A DNA stretch of 64,000 bases from Pseudooceanicola onchidii (GTDB taxonomy: Bacteria > Pseudomonadota > Alphaproteobacteria > Rhodobacterales > Rhodobacteraceae): contig NZ_SPUW01000002.1 in the NCBI RefSeq assembly GCF_004959925.1, positions 682,001-746,000 of the forward strand, written 5' to 3'. A program made the translations under genes and the position numbers. Positions within the stretch are counted from its first letter, which is position 1, and each line of letters opens with the position of its first letter. This document shows, in pieces, positions 43,597 to 51,585 of the stretch. The notes under the pieces are model-generated. The model did not search any database. It saw only the letters and a list, made by a program, of their open reading frames with translations, and was not told the origin of the DNA.

Positions 43597-43874
43597 GTTT
43601 CAAACATCTGTCTGATTCGTCGTGCAAACAGGTCTTTCGACGCTGTTTGTCGCCTGCGCAGCACCGCCTTTGCAGGAAATTTATGTGACAATGCCAATTA
43701 TTTCCTTGGAAAATACCTTTTGTCTCATCTGAGCGTTTGACACGCCTCATGGGCGGCGTCATTTTTGCTGCGCGCGGTGCCTGAAACCGCAATGACCAGA
43801 ACCCGGTAAACGGGTCTTGGGGGCGGAGGCCCCGGGGTCACGGGACAGGCGCCACCAGATGACGGGAGGATCAT

Positions 43875-44909
43875 ATGTCATTCATGAAAACCGCAGCCCG
43901 CGGTCTTGCGACGGCAGCCCTGCTTGCCGGGACCAGCACCTTTGCGATGGCCCAGGAGGTCACGCTGAAACTTCACCAGTTCCTGCCCGCCCAGGCCTCG
44001 GTGCCGGCGCAGGTGCTGGACGTCTGGGCCGACAAGGTCGAGGCGGAGTCCGATGGTCGGATCAAGATCGACCGCTACCCCTCGATGCAGCTGGGCGGCA
44101 AGCCGCCAGAACTGGTCGACCAGGTGATGGACGGCGTGGCCGACATCGTCTGGACCGTGACCGGCTACACCCCCGGCCGCTTCCCCCGTTCGGAAGCCTT
44201 CGAGATGCCCTTCACCATGACCAATGGCGAAGACACCAGCCGCGCCTACTGGCAGTACGTCGAGAAGAACATGCTCGACCAGGACTTCAAGGACCTGAAG
44301 ATGCTGGCCGTCTGGGTGCATGGCCCGGGCCTGATCCATTCCAAGAAGCCGATCACCACTGTGGCGGATCTGAACGGCGTCAAGCTGCGCGCACCGACCC
44401 GCGTCACGAACAAGATGTTCACCGACATGGGTGCGACCACCGTCGGCATGCCGGTTCCGGCCGTGACCGAGGCGCTGTCCAAGGGCGTGATCGACGCGAC
44501 CGTGATCCCGTGGGAAGTGACCACGGCGCTCAAGGTGTCGGAGCTGGTTGAAAACCACACGACCTTCCCGGGTCAGGGCCTGTACACCACGACCTTCATC
44601 TTCGGTATGAACAAGGCCAAGTACGACAGCCTGCCCGATGACCTGAAGGCCGTGATCGACGCGAACTCGGGCGAGGAATTCTCGGCCTTCGCGGGCAAGA
44701 CGATGGCTGCGGCCGACGAACCGGCGCACAAGTTCGCGATGGAGCGTGGCAACAACATCATCGAGCTGACCGATGAGCAGCAGCAAGAGTGGAAAGACGC
44801 CGCCGAGCCGATCAAGGGCTGGTGGGTCGAAGAGATGAAGGGCGCGGGAATCGACGGGCAGGCCCTGCTTGACGAGGCGAAGGCTCTTATCGAAAAGAAC
44901 TCCATGTAA
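43875..44909 (+). CDS. dctP: TRAP transporter periplasmic binding protein DctP
   Basis: A 344-residue solute-binding protein of a tripartite ATP-independent transporter. The signal peptide is MSFMKTAARGLATAALLAGTSTFAMA; the mature part has VTLKLHQFLPAQASVPAQVLDVWADKV, the family Arg in GVKLRAPTRVTNKMFTDMGATTVGMP and the helix end WKDAAEPIKGWWVEEMKGAGIDG. Ligands are organic acids, but the exact one cannot be told. GGGAGGATC precedes the ATG. A stable hairpin follows the gene. The 278-base gap upstream holds several small inverted repeats (e.g. CAAACAG/CTGTTTG near 43626) but no gene. Confidence 0.93.
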   Translation: MSFMKTAARGLATAALLAGTSTFAMAQEVTLKLHQFLPAQASVPAQVLDVWADKVEAESDGRIKIDRYPSMQLGGKPPELVDQVMDGVADIVWTVTGYTPGRFPRSEAFEMPFTMTNGEDTSRAYWQYVEKNMLDQDFKDLKMLAVWVHGPGLIHSKKPITTVADLNGVKLRAPTRVTNKMFTDMGATTVGMPVPAVTEALSKGVIDATVIPWEVTTALKVSELVENHTTFPGQGLYTTTFIFGMNKAKYDSLPDDLKAVIDANSGEEFSAFAGKTMAAADEPAHKFAMERGNNIIELTDEQQQEWKDAAEPIKGWWVEEMKGAGIDGQALLDEAKALIEKNSM

Positions 44910-44941
44910 AACAGGTGGGCCGCGCCGGTCGCGGCCTGCAG

Positions 44942-44974
44942 ACGCCGGGCGATCCAGCCCGGCGTTCTTCTTTT
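44942..44974 (+). terminator. partial terminator between dctP and dctQ
   Basis: Arms ACGCCGGGC (44942-44950) and GCCCGGCGT (44957-44965) followed by TCTTCTTTT, only 11 bases before the dctQ start. It probably gives more binding protein than permease. Confidence 0.75.
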
Positions 44975-44984
44975 CGGGCGGGGG

Positions 44985-45575
44985 ATGACCGAAATGACAC
45001 GTGCCTTCCTGACACTGGCCAAGATTGCCGCGATCCTGGGCGGGATCGTGCTGACCTTCCTGATCCTGCTGACGGTCGTGTCCGTCACCGGGCGTGGGCT
45101 GAACACCCTGGGACATTTCCTCGTGAACTCCGGCATGCTGGCCGGTGTGGGGCAGGGGATGCTGGACGCGGGCGTCGGCCCGGTCATGGGTGATTTCGAA
45201 CTGGTCGAGGCCGGTGTCGCCTTCTGTATCTTCGCCTTCCTGCCGCTGGCGCAGATCACCGGCGCCCATGCCACCGTCGACATCCTGACGATGCAGCTGC
45301 CCGCCTGGGTCACCCGCGTCCTGTCGATGATTTGGGAGGTGCTGTTTGCCGTGGTGCTGATCGTGATCGCCTGGAAGCTCTATGAAGGGATGGCCGGCAA
45401 GATGCGCTACAACGAAACGACGATGCTGCTGCAGTTCCCCGTCTGGTGGTCCTATGCGCTGTCGCTGTCGGGGGCGGTGATCGCCGCCGTGGTCGCGGTT
45501 TATGTCGCGGCGGCCCGGGTGTCCGAAGTGGTCACCGGCCGGGTCATTCTGCACGCCGAAGGGGGCGCACACTAA
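44985..45575 (+). CDS. dctQ: TRAP transporter small permease DctQ
   Basis: A 196-residue membrane protein with four helices (AAILGGIVLTFLILLTVVSVTGRG, VEAGVAFCIFAFLPLAQI, VLSMIWEVLFAVVLIVIAW, WWSYALSLSGAVIAAVVAV), the DctQ topology. A loop of about 30 residues after the first helix (LNTLGHFLVNSGMLAGVGQ) is longer than usual. GGGGG precedes the ATG. Its TAA overlaps the dctM start by one base. Confidence 0.92.
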   Translation: MTEMTRAFLTLAKIAAILGGIVLTFLILLTVVSVTGRGLNTLGHFLVNSGMLAGVGQGMLDAGVGPVMGDFELVEAGVAFCIFAFLPLAQITGAHATVDILTMQLPAWVTRVLSMIWEVLFAVVLIVIAWKLYEGMAGKMRYNETTMLLQFPVWWSYALSLSGAVIAAVVAVYVAAARVSEVVTGRVILHAEGGAH

Positions 45576-46897
45576 TGAGCAATTTCGACGCCGGGCTTCT
45601 GTCCTTCGCGATCCTCCTGTTCCTGATCTTCCTGCGGATGCCGATCGGTCTGGCGATGTTTTCCGTCGGGATCGTGGGTCTGTTCTATGTCACCGGCGGC
45701 ACCACCGTCGCGCTGGCACGGCTGAAGTCGGAAACCTATTCGACCTTCTCGTCCTATTCGCTGTCGATCGTGCCGATGTTCCTGCTGATGGGGCAGTTCG
45801 CGACCCTGGGCGGGATGAGCCAGGCCCTGTTCAAGGCGGCGGAGTCGTGGCTGGGGCACCTGAAGGGCGGCGTGGCCATCGCGGCCATCGGCGCCTGTGC
45901 GGGCTTCGGCGCGATCTGCGGGTCGTCGCTGGCAACGGCGGCCACCATGGGGCAGGTCGCCCTGCCCGAGATGAAGCGCTATGGCTATTCGGGCGGCTTT
46001 TCCTCGGCGACGCTGGCCGCAGGCGGCACGCTCGGCATCCTGATCCCGCCCTCGGTGATCCTGGTGATCTACGCGATCCTTGCCGAACAGAATATCGCCA
46101 AGCTGTTCCTCGCGGCCTTCATTCCCGGCATCCTTGCCGCGATCGGCTATATGATCACCATCGCGATCTATGTGCGCGTGAACCCCGACAGCGCGGGGAC
46201 GCGTCCGCCGGTGCCGATGGCCGACCGGGTGAAATCGCTGGTCGACGTGCTGCCGGTGCTGATCGTCTTCCTCGTTGTCGTGGGCGGCATCTACCTTGGC
46301 CTTTTCACGCCGACCGAAGGGGCGGCCGTGGGGGCTGCGGGGACCGGGTTCATCGCGCTGGTGAACGGCGGGCTGCGTGGCCGCGCCTGGCTTGAGAGCT
46401 TCTACGCCACGGCGAAATCCACCGCGATGATCTTCTTCATCGTGCTGGGGGCGGCAGTCTACAACGGCTTCCTCGCGTTGACGCAGGTTCCGCAGGAACT
46501 GGCGGCCTGGGTCGCCGAGAGCGGCTTCAACCCCTGGACCGTGCTGGTCATGATCCTCGTGCTCTACCTGATCTTCGGCTGCGTGATGGACAGCCTGTCG
46601 ATGATCCTGCTGACGATCCCGATCTTCTTCCCGATCGTGTCGGCGCTGGATTTCGGCCTGAACGCCGAGGAATTCGCGATCTGGTTCGGCATCATCGTCT
46701 TGATCGTGGTCGAGGTGGGGCTGATCACGCCACCGGTCGGGATGAACCTGTTCGTCATCAACTCGATGGACCGGGAAACGCCGATCGTGCAGACCTACAA
46801 GGCGGTGATCTACTTCGTCACTTCCGACCTGCTGCGGGTGGGGCTGCTGGTGCTGTTCCCCGGGATATCGCTGTTCCTGTTGCGGATCCTCAACTGA
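45575..46897 (+). CDS. dctM: TRAP transporter large permease DctM
   Basis: A 440-residue permease with about twelve helices, the ion-coupled part of the transporter. Family motifs: LRMPIGLAMFSVGIVGL, GFGAICGSSLATAATMGQVALPEMKRYGY, AGGTLGILIPPSVILVIYAILAEQ, LFTPTEGAAVGAAG and GLITPPVGMNLFVI. It is coupled to dctQ (TAATG). Confidence 0.95.
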   Translation: MSNFDAGLLSFAILLFLIFLRMPIGLAMFSVGIVGLFYVTGGTTVALARLKSETYSTFSSYSLSIVPMFLLMGQFATLGGMSQALFKAAESWLGHLKGGVAIAAIGACAGFGAICGSSLATAATMGQVALPEMKRYGYSGGFSSATLAAGGTLGILIPPSVILVIYAILAEQNIAKLFLAAFIPGILAAIGYMITIAIYVRVNPDSAGTRPPVPMADRVKSLVDVLPVLIVFLVVVGGIYLGLFTPTEGAAVGAAGTGFIALVNGGLRGRAWLESFYATAKSTAMIFFIVLGAAVYNGFLALTQVPQELAAWVAESGFNPWTVLVMILVLYLIFGCVMDSLSMILLTIPIFFPIVSALDFGLNAEEFAIWFGIIVLIVVEVGLITPPVGMNLFVINSMDRETPIVQTYKAVIYFVTSDLLRVGLLVLFPGISLFLLRILN

Positions 46898-47005
46898 CGG
46901 ATCCGTAGCTTGAATGAGCCTTGCGCCCGAACGTGGGTCGCAGGTCCCGTCCGGCGGCAACGCCGGGCAGCGCTGACCCCGTAGATGGGATATCGACCAA
47001 ACAAA

Positions 47006-47026
47006 CGGCGGGCCACTGGCCCGCCG
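47006..47026. terminator. bidirectional terminator between dctM and ald
   Basis: Arms CGGCGGGCC and GGCCCGCCG with an ACT loop; on the minus strand it is followed by TTTGTTTGG. A CCGGCG-GCAA-CGCCGG tetraloop hairpin lies at 46951-46966. Confidence 0.75.
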
Positions 47027-47055
47027 CTCTCGTTTCAGGATTTGACGTTATCCGT

Positions 47056-48198
47056 TCAGGCGGCGGCAGGCGCGGCGGTGTCGAGATGCGCCAGCACCTC
47101 TTCCGGGGTGATCCAGTCCAGCCCCTGTGCGTCGGCCACCGGGGCGCAGGTGATCCGGCCGCCTGCCACGTTCAGGCCTGCGCGCAGGTGCGGGTCGGCC
47201 TCGAGCGCCGCCTTCACGCCCTTGTCGGCGATACGCAGCAGGTGCGGCAGGGTCGCGTTGTTGAGCGCATAGGTCGAGGTGCGCGCCACGCCGCCCGGCA
47301 TGTTCGCCACGCAATAGTGGATGATGCCGTCGACCTCGTAGATCGGGTCGGCGTGGGTGGTGGGGCGCGAGGTCTCGAAACAGCCGCCCTGATCGATCGC
47401 CACGTCGACCATCACCGCGCCGGGCAGCATGTCGGCCAGCATTGTGCGGCTGATCAGCTTGGGTGCAGCGGCCCCGGGGATCAGCACGGCGCCGATCACC
47501 AGATCGGCAGTGCGGGTCAACTCGGCCAGCGCGGTCGCCGTGGAATAGACGGTGCGGACGCGGCCATTGAACTGGCGGTCGATGTCTTCCAGCACGTCAT
47601 GCGACCGGTCCAGCACGGTGACATCGGCACCCATGCCGACGGCCATCTGCGCCGCGTTCCGGCCAACGACGCCGCCGCCGATCACGATCACCTTGGCCGG
47701 GGCCACGCCGGGCACGCCACCCAGCAGCATGCCGCGCCCGCCTTGCGCCTTTTCCAGCGCGTGGGCGCCGGCCTGGATCGCCATGCGGCCGGCGACTTGG
47801 CTCATCGGGCGCAGCAGGGGCAGGCCGCCGCCGGGCGCGGTCACGGTTTCATAGGCGATGCAGGTGGCGCCGCTGGCCATCAGGTCGCGCGTCTGGTCGG
47901 GATCGGGGGCGAGGTGCAGGTAGGTATAAAGCGTCTGGCCCGCGCGCAGCCGCGCGCGTTCGACGGCCTGCGGTTCCTTGACCTTCACGATCGTCTCGGC
48001 CCGGGCGAACAGCGTGTCGACATCGGTGATCTGCGCGCCAACGGCCTGATAGGCCGCGTCGTCGGCCCCGATGCCGAGGCCGGCGCCGGCCTCGATCAGC
48101 ACCTCGTGGCCATGGGCGATCAGTTCAGCCGCGCTTTCGGGCGTAAGGCCGACGCGATATTCGTGGGTCTTGATTTCCTTGGGGCATCCGATGCGCAT
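47056..48198 (-). CDS. ald: alanine dehydrogenase
   Basis: A 380-residue NAD-dependent enzyme interconverting L-alanine and pyruvate plus ammonia. The N-terminal [19 protein letters not shown], the catalytic Lys74 (VKVKEP) and His95 (YLHLAP), and the NAD loop [26 protein letters not shown] are all present. GGAGGAGG precedes the ATG at 48198. A perfect 13-bp inverted repeat lies 119 bases upstream; no Lrp-type regulator is adjacent. Confidence 0.95.
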   Translation of the reverse strand: MRIGCPKEIKTHEYRVGLTPESAAELIAHGHEVLIEAGAGLGIGADDAAYQAVGAQITDVDTLFARAETIVKVKEPQAVERARLRAGQTLYTYLHLAPDPDQTRDLMASGATCIAYETVTAPGGGLPLLRPMSQVAGRMAIQAGAHALEKAQGGRGMLLGGVPGVAPAKVIVIGGGVVGRNAAQMAVGMGADVTVLDRSHDVLEDIDRQFNGRVRTVYSTATALAELTRTADLVIGAVLIPGAAAPKLISRTMLADMLPGAVMVDVAIDQGGCFETSRPTTHADPIYEVDGIIHYCVANMPGGVARTSTYALNNATLPHLLRIADKGVKAALEADPHLRAGLNVAGGRITCAPVADAQGLDWITPEEVLAHLDTAAPAAA

Positions 48199-48316
48199 GG
48201 GGTTCCTCCTCCGGTTGCAGTGGATCTGCCACCATGGGATCACGGGATCGGTGCAAATGCTTGGCGATCTTGCCCGAGATGGCGTTAATTCTTGCACGAA
48301 CCGAGCGCGGAAATGA

Positions 48317-48345
48317 CAAATGGCAGGAGGATCTCCTGCCATTTG
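48317..48345. repeat. perfect 13-bp inverted repeat between BKACE gene and ald
   Basis: Arms CAAATGGCAGGAG and CTCCTGCCATTTG with a GAT loop. Lies between two genes on the minus strand. There is no long T-run, so it may be a weak terminator of the upstream gene or an operator for ald. Confidence 0.7.
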
Positions 48346-48395
48346 CGAAAGGTATGGAAGCCTGTCCCTTTGGGGCAGGCCGGGTCAGGCCCGGG

Positions 48396-49229
48396 TCACG
48401 CGGGGCGCAGACCCAGCAGGTCGCGCGCCTGGGCGGGCGTGGCCACGGGGCGGTCGTGGCGGGCGCAGATGTCGACCACGCGCTGGACCAGGGCGGCATT
48501 CGACGGGGCCAGCGTCGTGCGATCCAGCCGCACGTTGTCTTCCAGACCGCAGCGGGCATGGCCCCCGGCCGGAACGACCCATTCGTTGACGGTGATCTGA
48601 TCCTTGCCGATCCCGGCCGCGCACCACGGGCTGTCGGGCAGCAGGCGCTTCATCGTCTCGATGTAGAAGTCGAAGGTCGGGCGGTCGACCGGCATCGCGT
48701 TCTTCACGCCCATGACGAACTGCACATAGGGCGTCTGCGCGAATTTGCCCGCGCGGAACATCGCGGCGGCCTGGTGGATGTGGCTCAGGTCGAAGGCCTC
48801 GATCTCGGGCTTCACCTCGTGTTCCAGCATCTCGGCGGCCAGCCAGTCGACCAGATCCGGCGGATTCTCGTAGACGCGGGTGGGGAAGTTGTTGGACCCG
48901 ACCGACAGGGACGCCATGTCGGGCCGCAGCGACAGGTGCCCGCCGCGCGCGCGGCCCGCGCCGGACCGGCCGCCGGTGGAGAACTGGATGACCATGCCGG
49001 GGCAGTGTTGTTCCAGCCCTTCCTTCAGGCGCGCGAATTTCTCGGGATCGGACGACGGCGTTTCGTCATCGTTGCGCACATGGGCGTGGCAGATGCTGGC
49101 GCCGGCCTCGAAGGCTTCGTGCGTGGATTCGATCTGTTCCGAGACGGTGATCGGAACGGCGGGGTTGTCGGCTTTCGTCGGCACGGAGCCGGTGATCGCG
49201 ACACAGATGATGCAGGGTGTCTGGGTCAT
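48396..49229 (-). CDS. 3-keto-5-aminohexanoate cleavage (BKACE) family protein
   Basis: A 277-residue zinc TIM-barrel enzyme of the BKACE/DUF849 family, which condense a beta-keto acid with acetyl-CoA to give a CoA ester and acetoacetate. Zn ligands are the His48-x-His50 pair in ICHAHVRN plus later His and Glu (IEAFDLSHIHQAA, GGHARCGLEDNVRL). Substrates vary widely (keto-aminohexanoate, dehydrocarnitine and others); this one cannot be set. It precedes ald on the same strand. Confidence 0.88.
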   Translation of the reverse strand: MTQTPCIICVAITGSVPTKADNPAVPITVSEQIESTHEAFEAGASICHAHVRNDDETPSSDPEKFARLKEGLEQHCPGMVIQFSTGGRSGAGRARGGHLSLRPDMASLSVGSNNFPTRVYENPPDLVDWLAAEMLEHEVKPEIEAFDLSHIHQAAAMFRAGKFAQTPYVQFVMGVKNAMPVDRPTFDFYIETMKRLLPDSPWCAAGIGKDQITVNEWVVPAGGHARCGLEDNVRLDRTTLAPSNAALVQRVVDICARHDRPVATPAQARDLLGLRPA

Positions 49230-49308
49230 GCAATCACATGGCGGCAGGCGGGGTGGCTTGTCAATCTGCGGTACTGGTCAGGCCCGGCGCGGCCCTGGGT
49301 GATCCATG

Positions 49309-49337
49309 AAAAAGGGGCGCCCCGCGTGGGACGCCCC
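49309..49337 (-). terminator. terminator of the fasciclin gene
   Basis: On the minus strand, GGGGCG ... CGCCCC arms with further pairing between, ending in TTTTT; 32 bases after the fasciclin gene's stop. Confidence 0.75.
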
Positions 49338-49368
49338 GATCGGCAAGTCAGGGAGCAGGAGGAGAGGG

Positions 49369-49926
49369 TTAGCCCGCCTGACCGGCCGGAAGGATGACGC
49401 GGTCGATGACGTGGACAACACCGTTCGACTGATCCACGTCCGCCGTCGTCACCGTGGCGACACGACCGTTTTCATCCTTCAGCTTCAGCTTGCCGCCTTC
49501 CATGTAGGCTTCCAGCTGGCAGCCACCGACGGTCGGCACGACGTGCATCCCGCCATCGTCCGCGATCATGCCCGCGATATCGGTCGAGAAAGCTTCGGTC
49601 GCAACCACGTGGCAGGTCAGGATCTGCTGCAGCTGCGCCTTGTTGCCTTCTTCCAGCAGCGCGTTCAGCGACGCTTCGGAAATCTTGCCGAAGGCGGTGT
49701 TCGTCGGGGCGAAGACGGTGAAGGGGCCATCGCTCATCAGGGTGTCGGCCAGGCCCGCGGCCTTCACGGCGGCAACCAGCGTGGTCAGGTTCGGGGCGGC
49801 CGAGGCGTTTTCGGCGATCGTCATGTCAGCCATCATCGGCGCGCCGCCGACAGTGGGGTTTTCCATGGCAAATGCAGTGGTGGCGATACCGGCAGCGGCG
49901 AGGGCGGCAAACAGTTTGGTTTTCAT
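49369..49926 (-). CDS. secreted fasciclin-domain protein
   Basis: About 185 residues: signal peptide MKTKLFAALAAAGIATTAFA and a single FAS1 domain with the H1 and H2 motifs (GPFTVFAPTNTAFGKI and NGVVHVIDRVILP). FAS1 domains mediate adhesion. The transcript has GGAGGA followed by three successive ATG codons; the third (49926) has the best spacing, though 49929 or 49932 would also work. Confidence 0.9.
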   Translation of the reverse strand: MKTKLFAALAAAGIATTAFAMENPTVGGAPMMADMTIAENASAAPNLTTLVAAVKAAGLADTLMSDGPFTVFAPTNTAFGKISEASLNALLEEGNKAQLQQILTCHVVATEAFSTDIAGMIADDGGMHVVPTVGGCQLEAYMEGGKLKLKDENGRVATVTTADVDQSNGVVHVIDRVILPAGQAG

Positions 49927-50076
49927 CATCATTCCTCCGATGTGTTCTGCGGGATCGTTGTGTCCCGGTGATGCCCTGAATTACGGAGGCCATCCCGGCC
50001 CGGTTTCAAATTGCCACGAAAATCGACATCACAGGGGCGTGAGGTTTGTTCAAGGCACTGGAATGATGTGGTAAAT

Positions 50077-51084
50077 TTATCCTGCCTTCCTGATGTCCCC
50101 GGTTGTCACGACCTGCGTCAGAAGAAACCGGGCGTCGCGTTGGCTCAGGACCGGGGCGGCGGCAGCCATGGACTTGATCAGCGTCGTGGCCCCCGGACAG
50201 CGCATCAGGGCCAGGCGTTGCGACGGGGTCAGCGCGGCAACGGCCTGCGGGCCGGGCAGGAAGGTTTCGGCCTCGAGCCCGTCGGCATTCAGGATCACGT
50301 GGCTGTCGCACATCAGGTGCACGTAGGTGATGGCGGGCGTGGTCAGGTCCAGCGTGGCCCCGACGCCCAGAAGGGCCGAGGCCTTCACCAGCACCGCGTC
50401 GGCTCCGAAGTAATAGGCGCACTTGGGGTGACGGATCAGGATCAGGTGATTGCGGGACACGCGCAGCCCGGTCCGTGGCCCGGCCTGGCCCAGCAGGCCC
50501 GGCGGGATCACCACGGGCGCCAGCCGGGTGCGCGCCGTGTCGTCGCACGCGCCCAGGGCGACGTGGCGGCGGCCGGTCCAGACCACCGTGTGGGCGCGTC
50601 CGTGGATATCCAGCACCAGCTGCCCTGCGCGGATCTTGCCTGCGGGGCGGTGTCCATGCGGTGTCGAGATCAGGGTGTCGGCATGGAAGCAGACCGGCGT
50701 GAACAGCGGATAGGCGGTCGTGTCGATGTTAAGCACCAGCGCGACGGCACTCGTGAAGTCCGGCGGTCCGTCGGGATAGTGGAAATAGACCTGGCCCCCG
50801 GATTCGAACACGACGACATCGACGGATGCGCCAAGCGGGATGATCAGGGGGCCCGGCACGGCCACGCCAGGCGTCGCCGTGCCGGAACCGATATAGGTTA
50901 TCGGCTGTGATGCGAAGGTCGCGATCCCGTTGTCGGCGGTGCCCAGGGTTCCGTCAGCATCCGTAAGGGTGCCTGACTGTGTCGGGCCAAAGTCGCCAAG
51001 GACAATCGTTCGCCCTGCGGTATACAGGTCTACGGTTGCCAATGCCCCGTTGTATGGCACAACGTCGATCGTTGTACTTCCCAT
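50077..51084 (-). CDS. Hint-domain (hedgehog/intein-like) protein
   Basis: A 335-residue protein common in Roseobacter genomes. Residues 1-125 form a beta-rich unit (GSTTIDVVPYNGALATVDLYTAG, GTATPGVAVPGPLIIPLGASVDVVVFE). The Hint domain begins at Cys132 in PVCFHADTLISTPHGHRPAGKI and continues with GQLVLDIHGRAHTVVWTGRR, RVSRNHLILI and YVHLMCDSHVILNADGLEAETFLPG; the TxxH block and the His-rich C block are recognisable, so autoprocessing is possible. The start at ATG 51084 is the first in the domain; the frame is open upstream into AT-rich DNA. Confidence 0.85.
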   Translation of the reverse strand: MGSTTIDVVPYNGALATVDLYTAGRTIVLGDFGPTQSGTLTDADGTLGTADNGIATFASQPITYIGSGTATPGVAVPGPLIIPLGASVDVVVFESGGQVYFHYPDGPPDFTSAVALVLNIDTTAYPLFTPVCFHADTLISTPHGHRPAGKIRAGQLVLDIHGRAHTVVWTGRRHVALGACDDTARTRLAPVVIPPGLLGQAGPRTGLRVSRNHLILIRHPKCAYYFGADAVLVKASALLGVGATLDLTTPAITYVHLMCDSHVILNADGLEAETFLPGPQAVAALTPSQRLALMRCPGATTLIKSMAAAAPVLSQRDARFLLTQVVTTGDIRKAG

Positions 51085-51527
51085 TTTAACAAACCACTCG
51101 TTACCATGCCCATTAGGGCTTATCCGGAGAAACACAGAACCAACGTGGCTCTCTCTCCGCAGAGGCTTACAACTCGCCTCATGGGTTAAGACTGCTCTCC
51201 GTTCTGGGCAGAAAAGGGGCATTCAAGATAATTATTCACACAAGACCATAGTTATTTTTTCTGCGTTGCGGCAAGATACTGATAAAAAATGATAAATTAA
51301 TGGGATTTATCATATAGTGAAAATCTCGTATTTTTCCGGAATATATTTCCGAACTCAGGCGGAGCTTCATAAGCTCCTTGTTTTTCTAACGATTTCTGAT
51401 GGGAAATTTCCTATCGTGAATTGCTTCAGATTTAAAGTATTTCACGATGTGGATCGTATTTTGCCACATTTCGAACACATTTCGCGCCTGCTGCATTGAA
51501 TTGACATGCGCAACTATCGCGTGAACA
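51085..51527. other. AT-rich intergenic island with several inverted repeats
   Basis: About 440 bases with clearly lower GC than the surroundings and no supported gene. Perfect inverted repeats: ATGATAAAT/ATTTATCAT (51289-51313), CGGAA/TTCCG (51337-51351), GGAGCTT/AAGCTCC (51361-51377, then a T-rich tail) and ATCGTGAA/TTCACGAT (51413-51448). It precedes the Hint gene and probably holds its promoter. Confidence 0.7.
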
Positions 51528-51529
51528 AC

Positions 51530-51564
51530 GCAAAACGGCGCGGTCCCGATCGGGCCGCGCCGTT
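51530..51564 (-). terminator. terminator of mcd
   Basis: Ten-base arms AACGGCGCGG and CCGCGCCGTT (51534-51543, 51555-51564) with TTTT following on the minus strand, 22 bases after the mcd stop. Confidence 0.88.
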
Positions 51565-51585
51565 CATGATAAAATGGCCGTCAGA

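Noticed and set aside
51317-51499. 60-aa GTG-start frame in the AT-rich island
   Set aside because: No Shine-Dalgarno sequence, overlaps a terminator-like hairpin, and composition is not protein-like.
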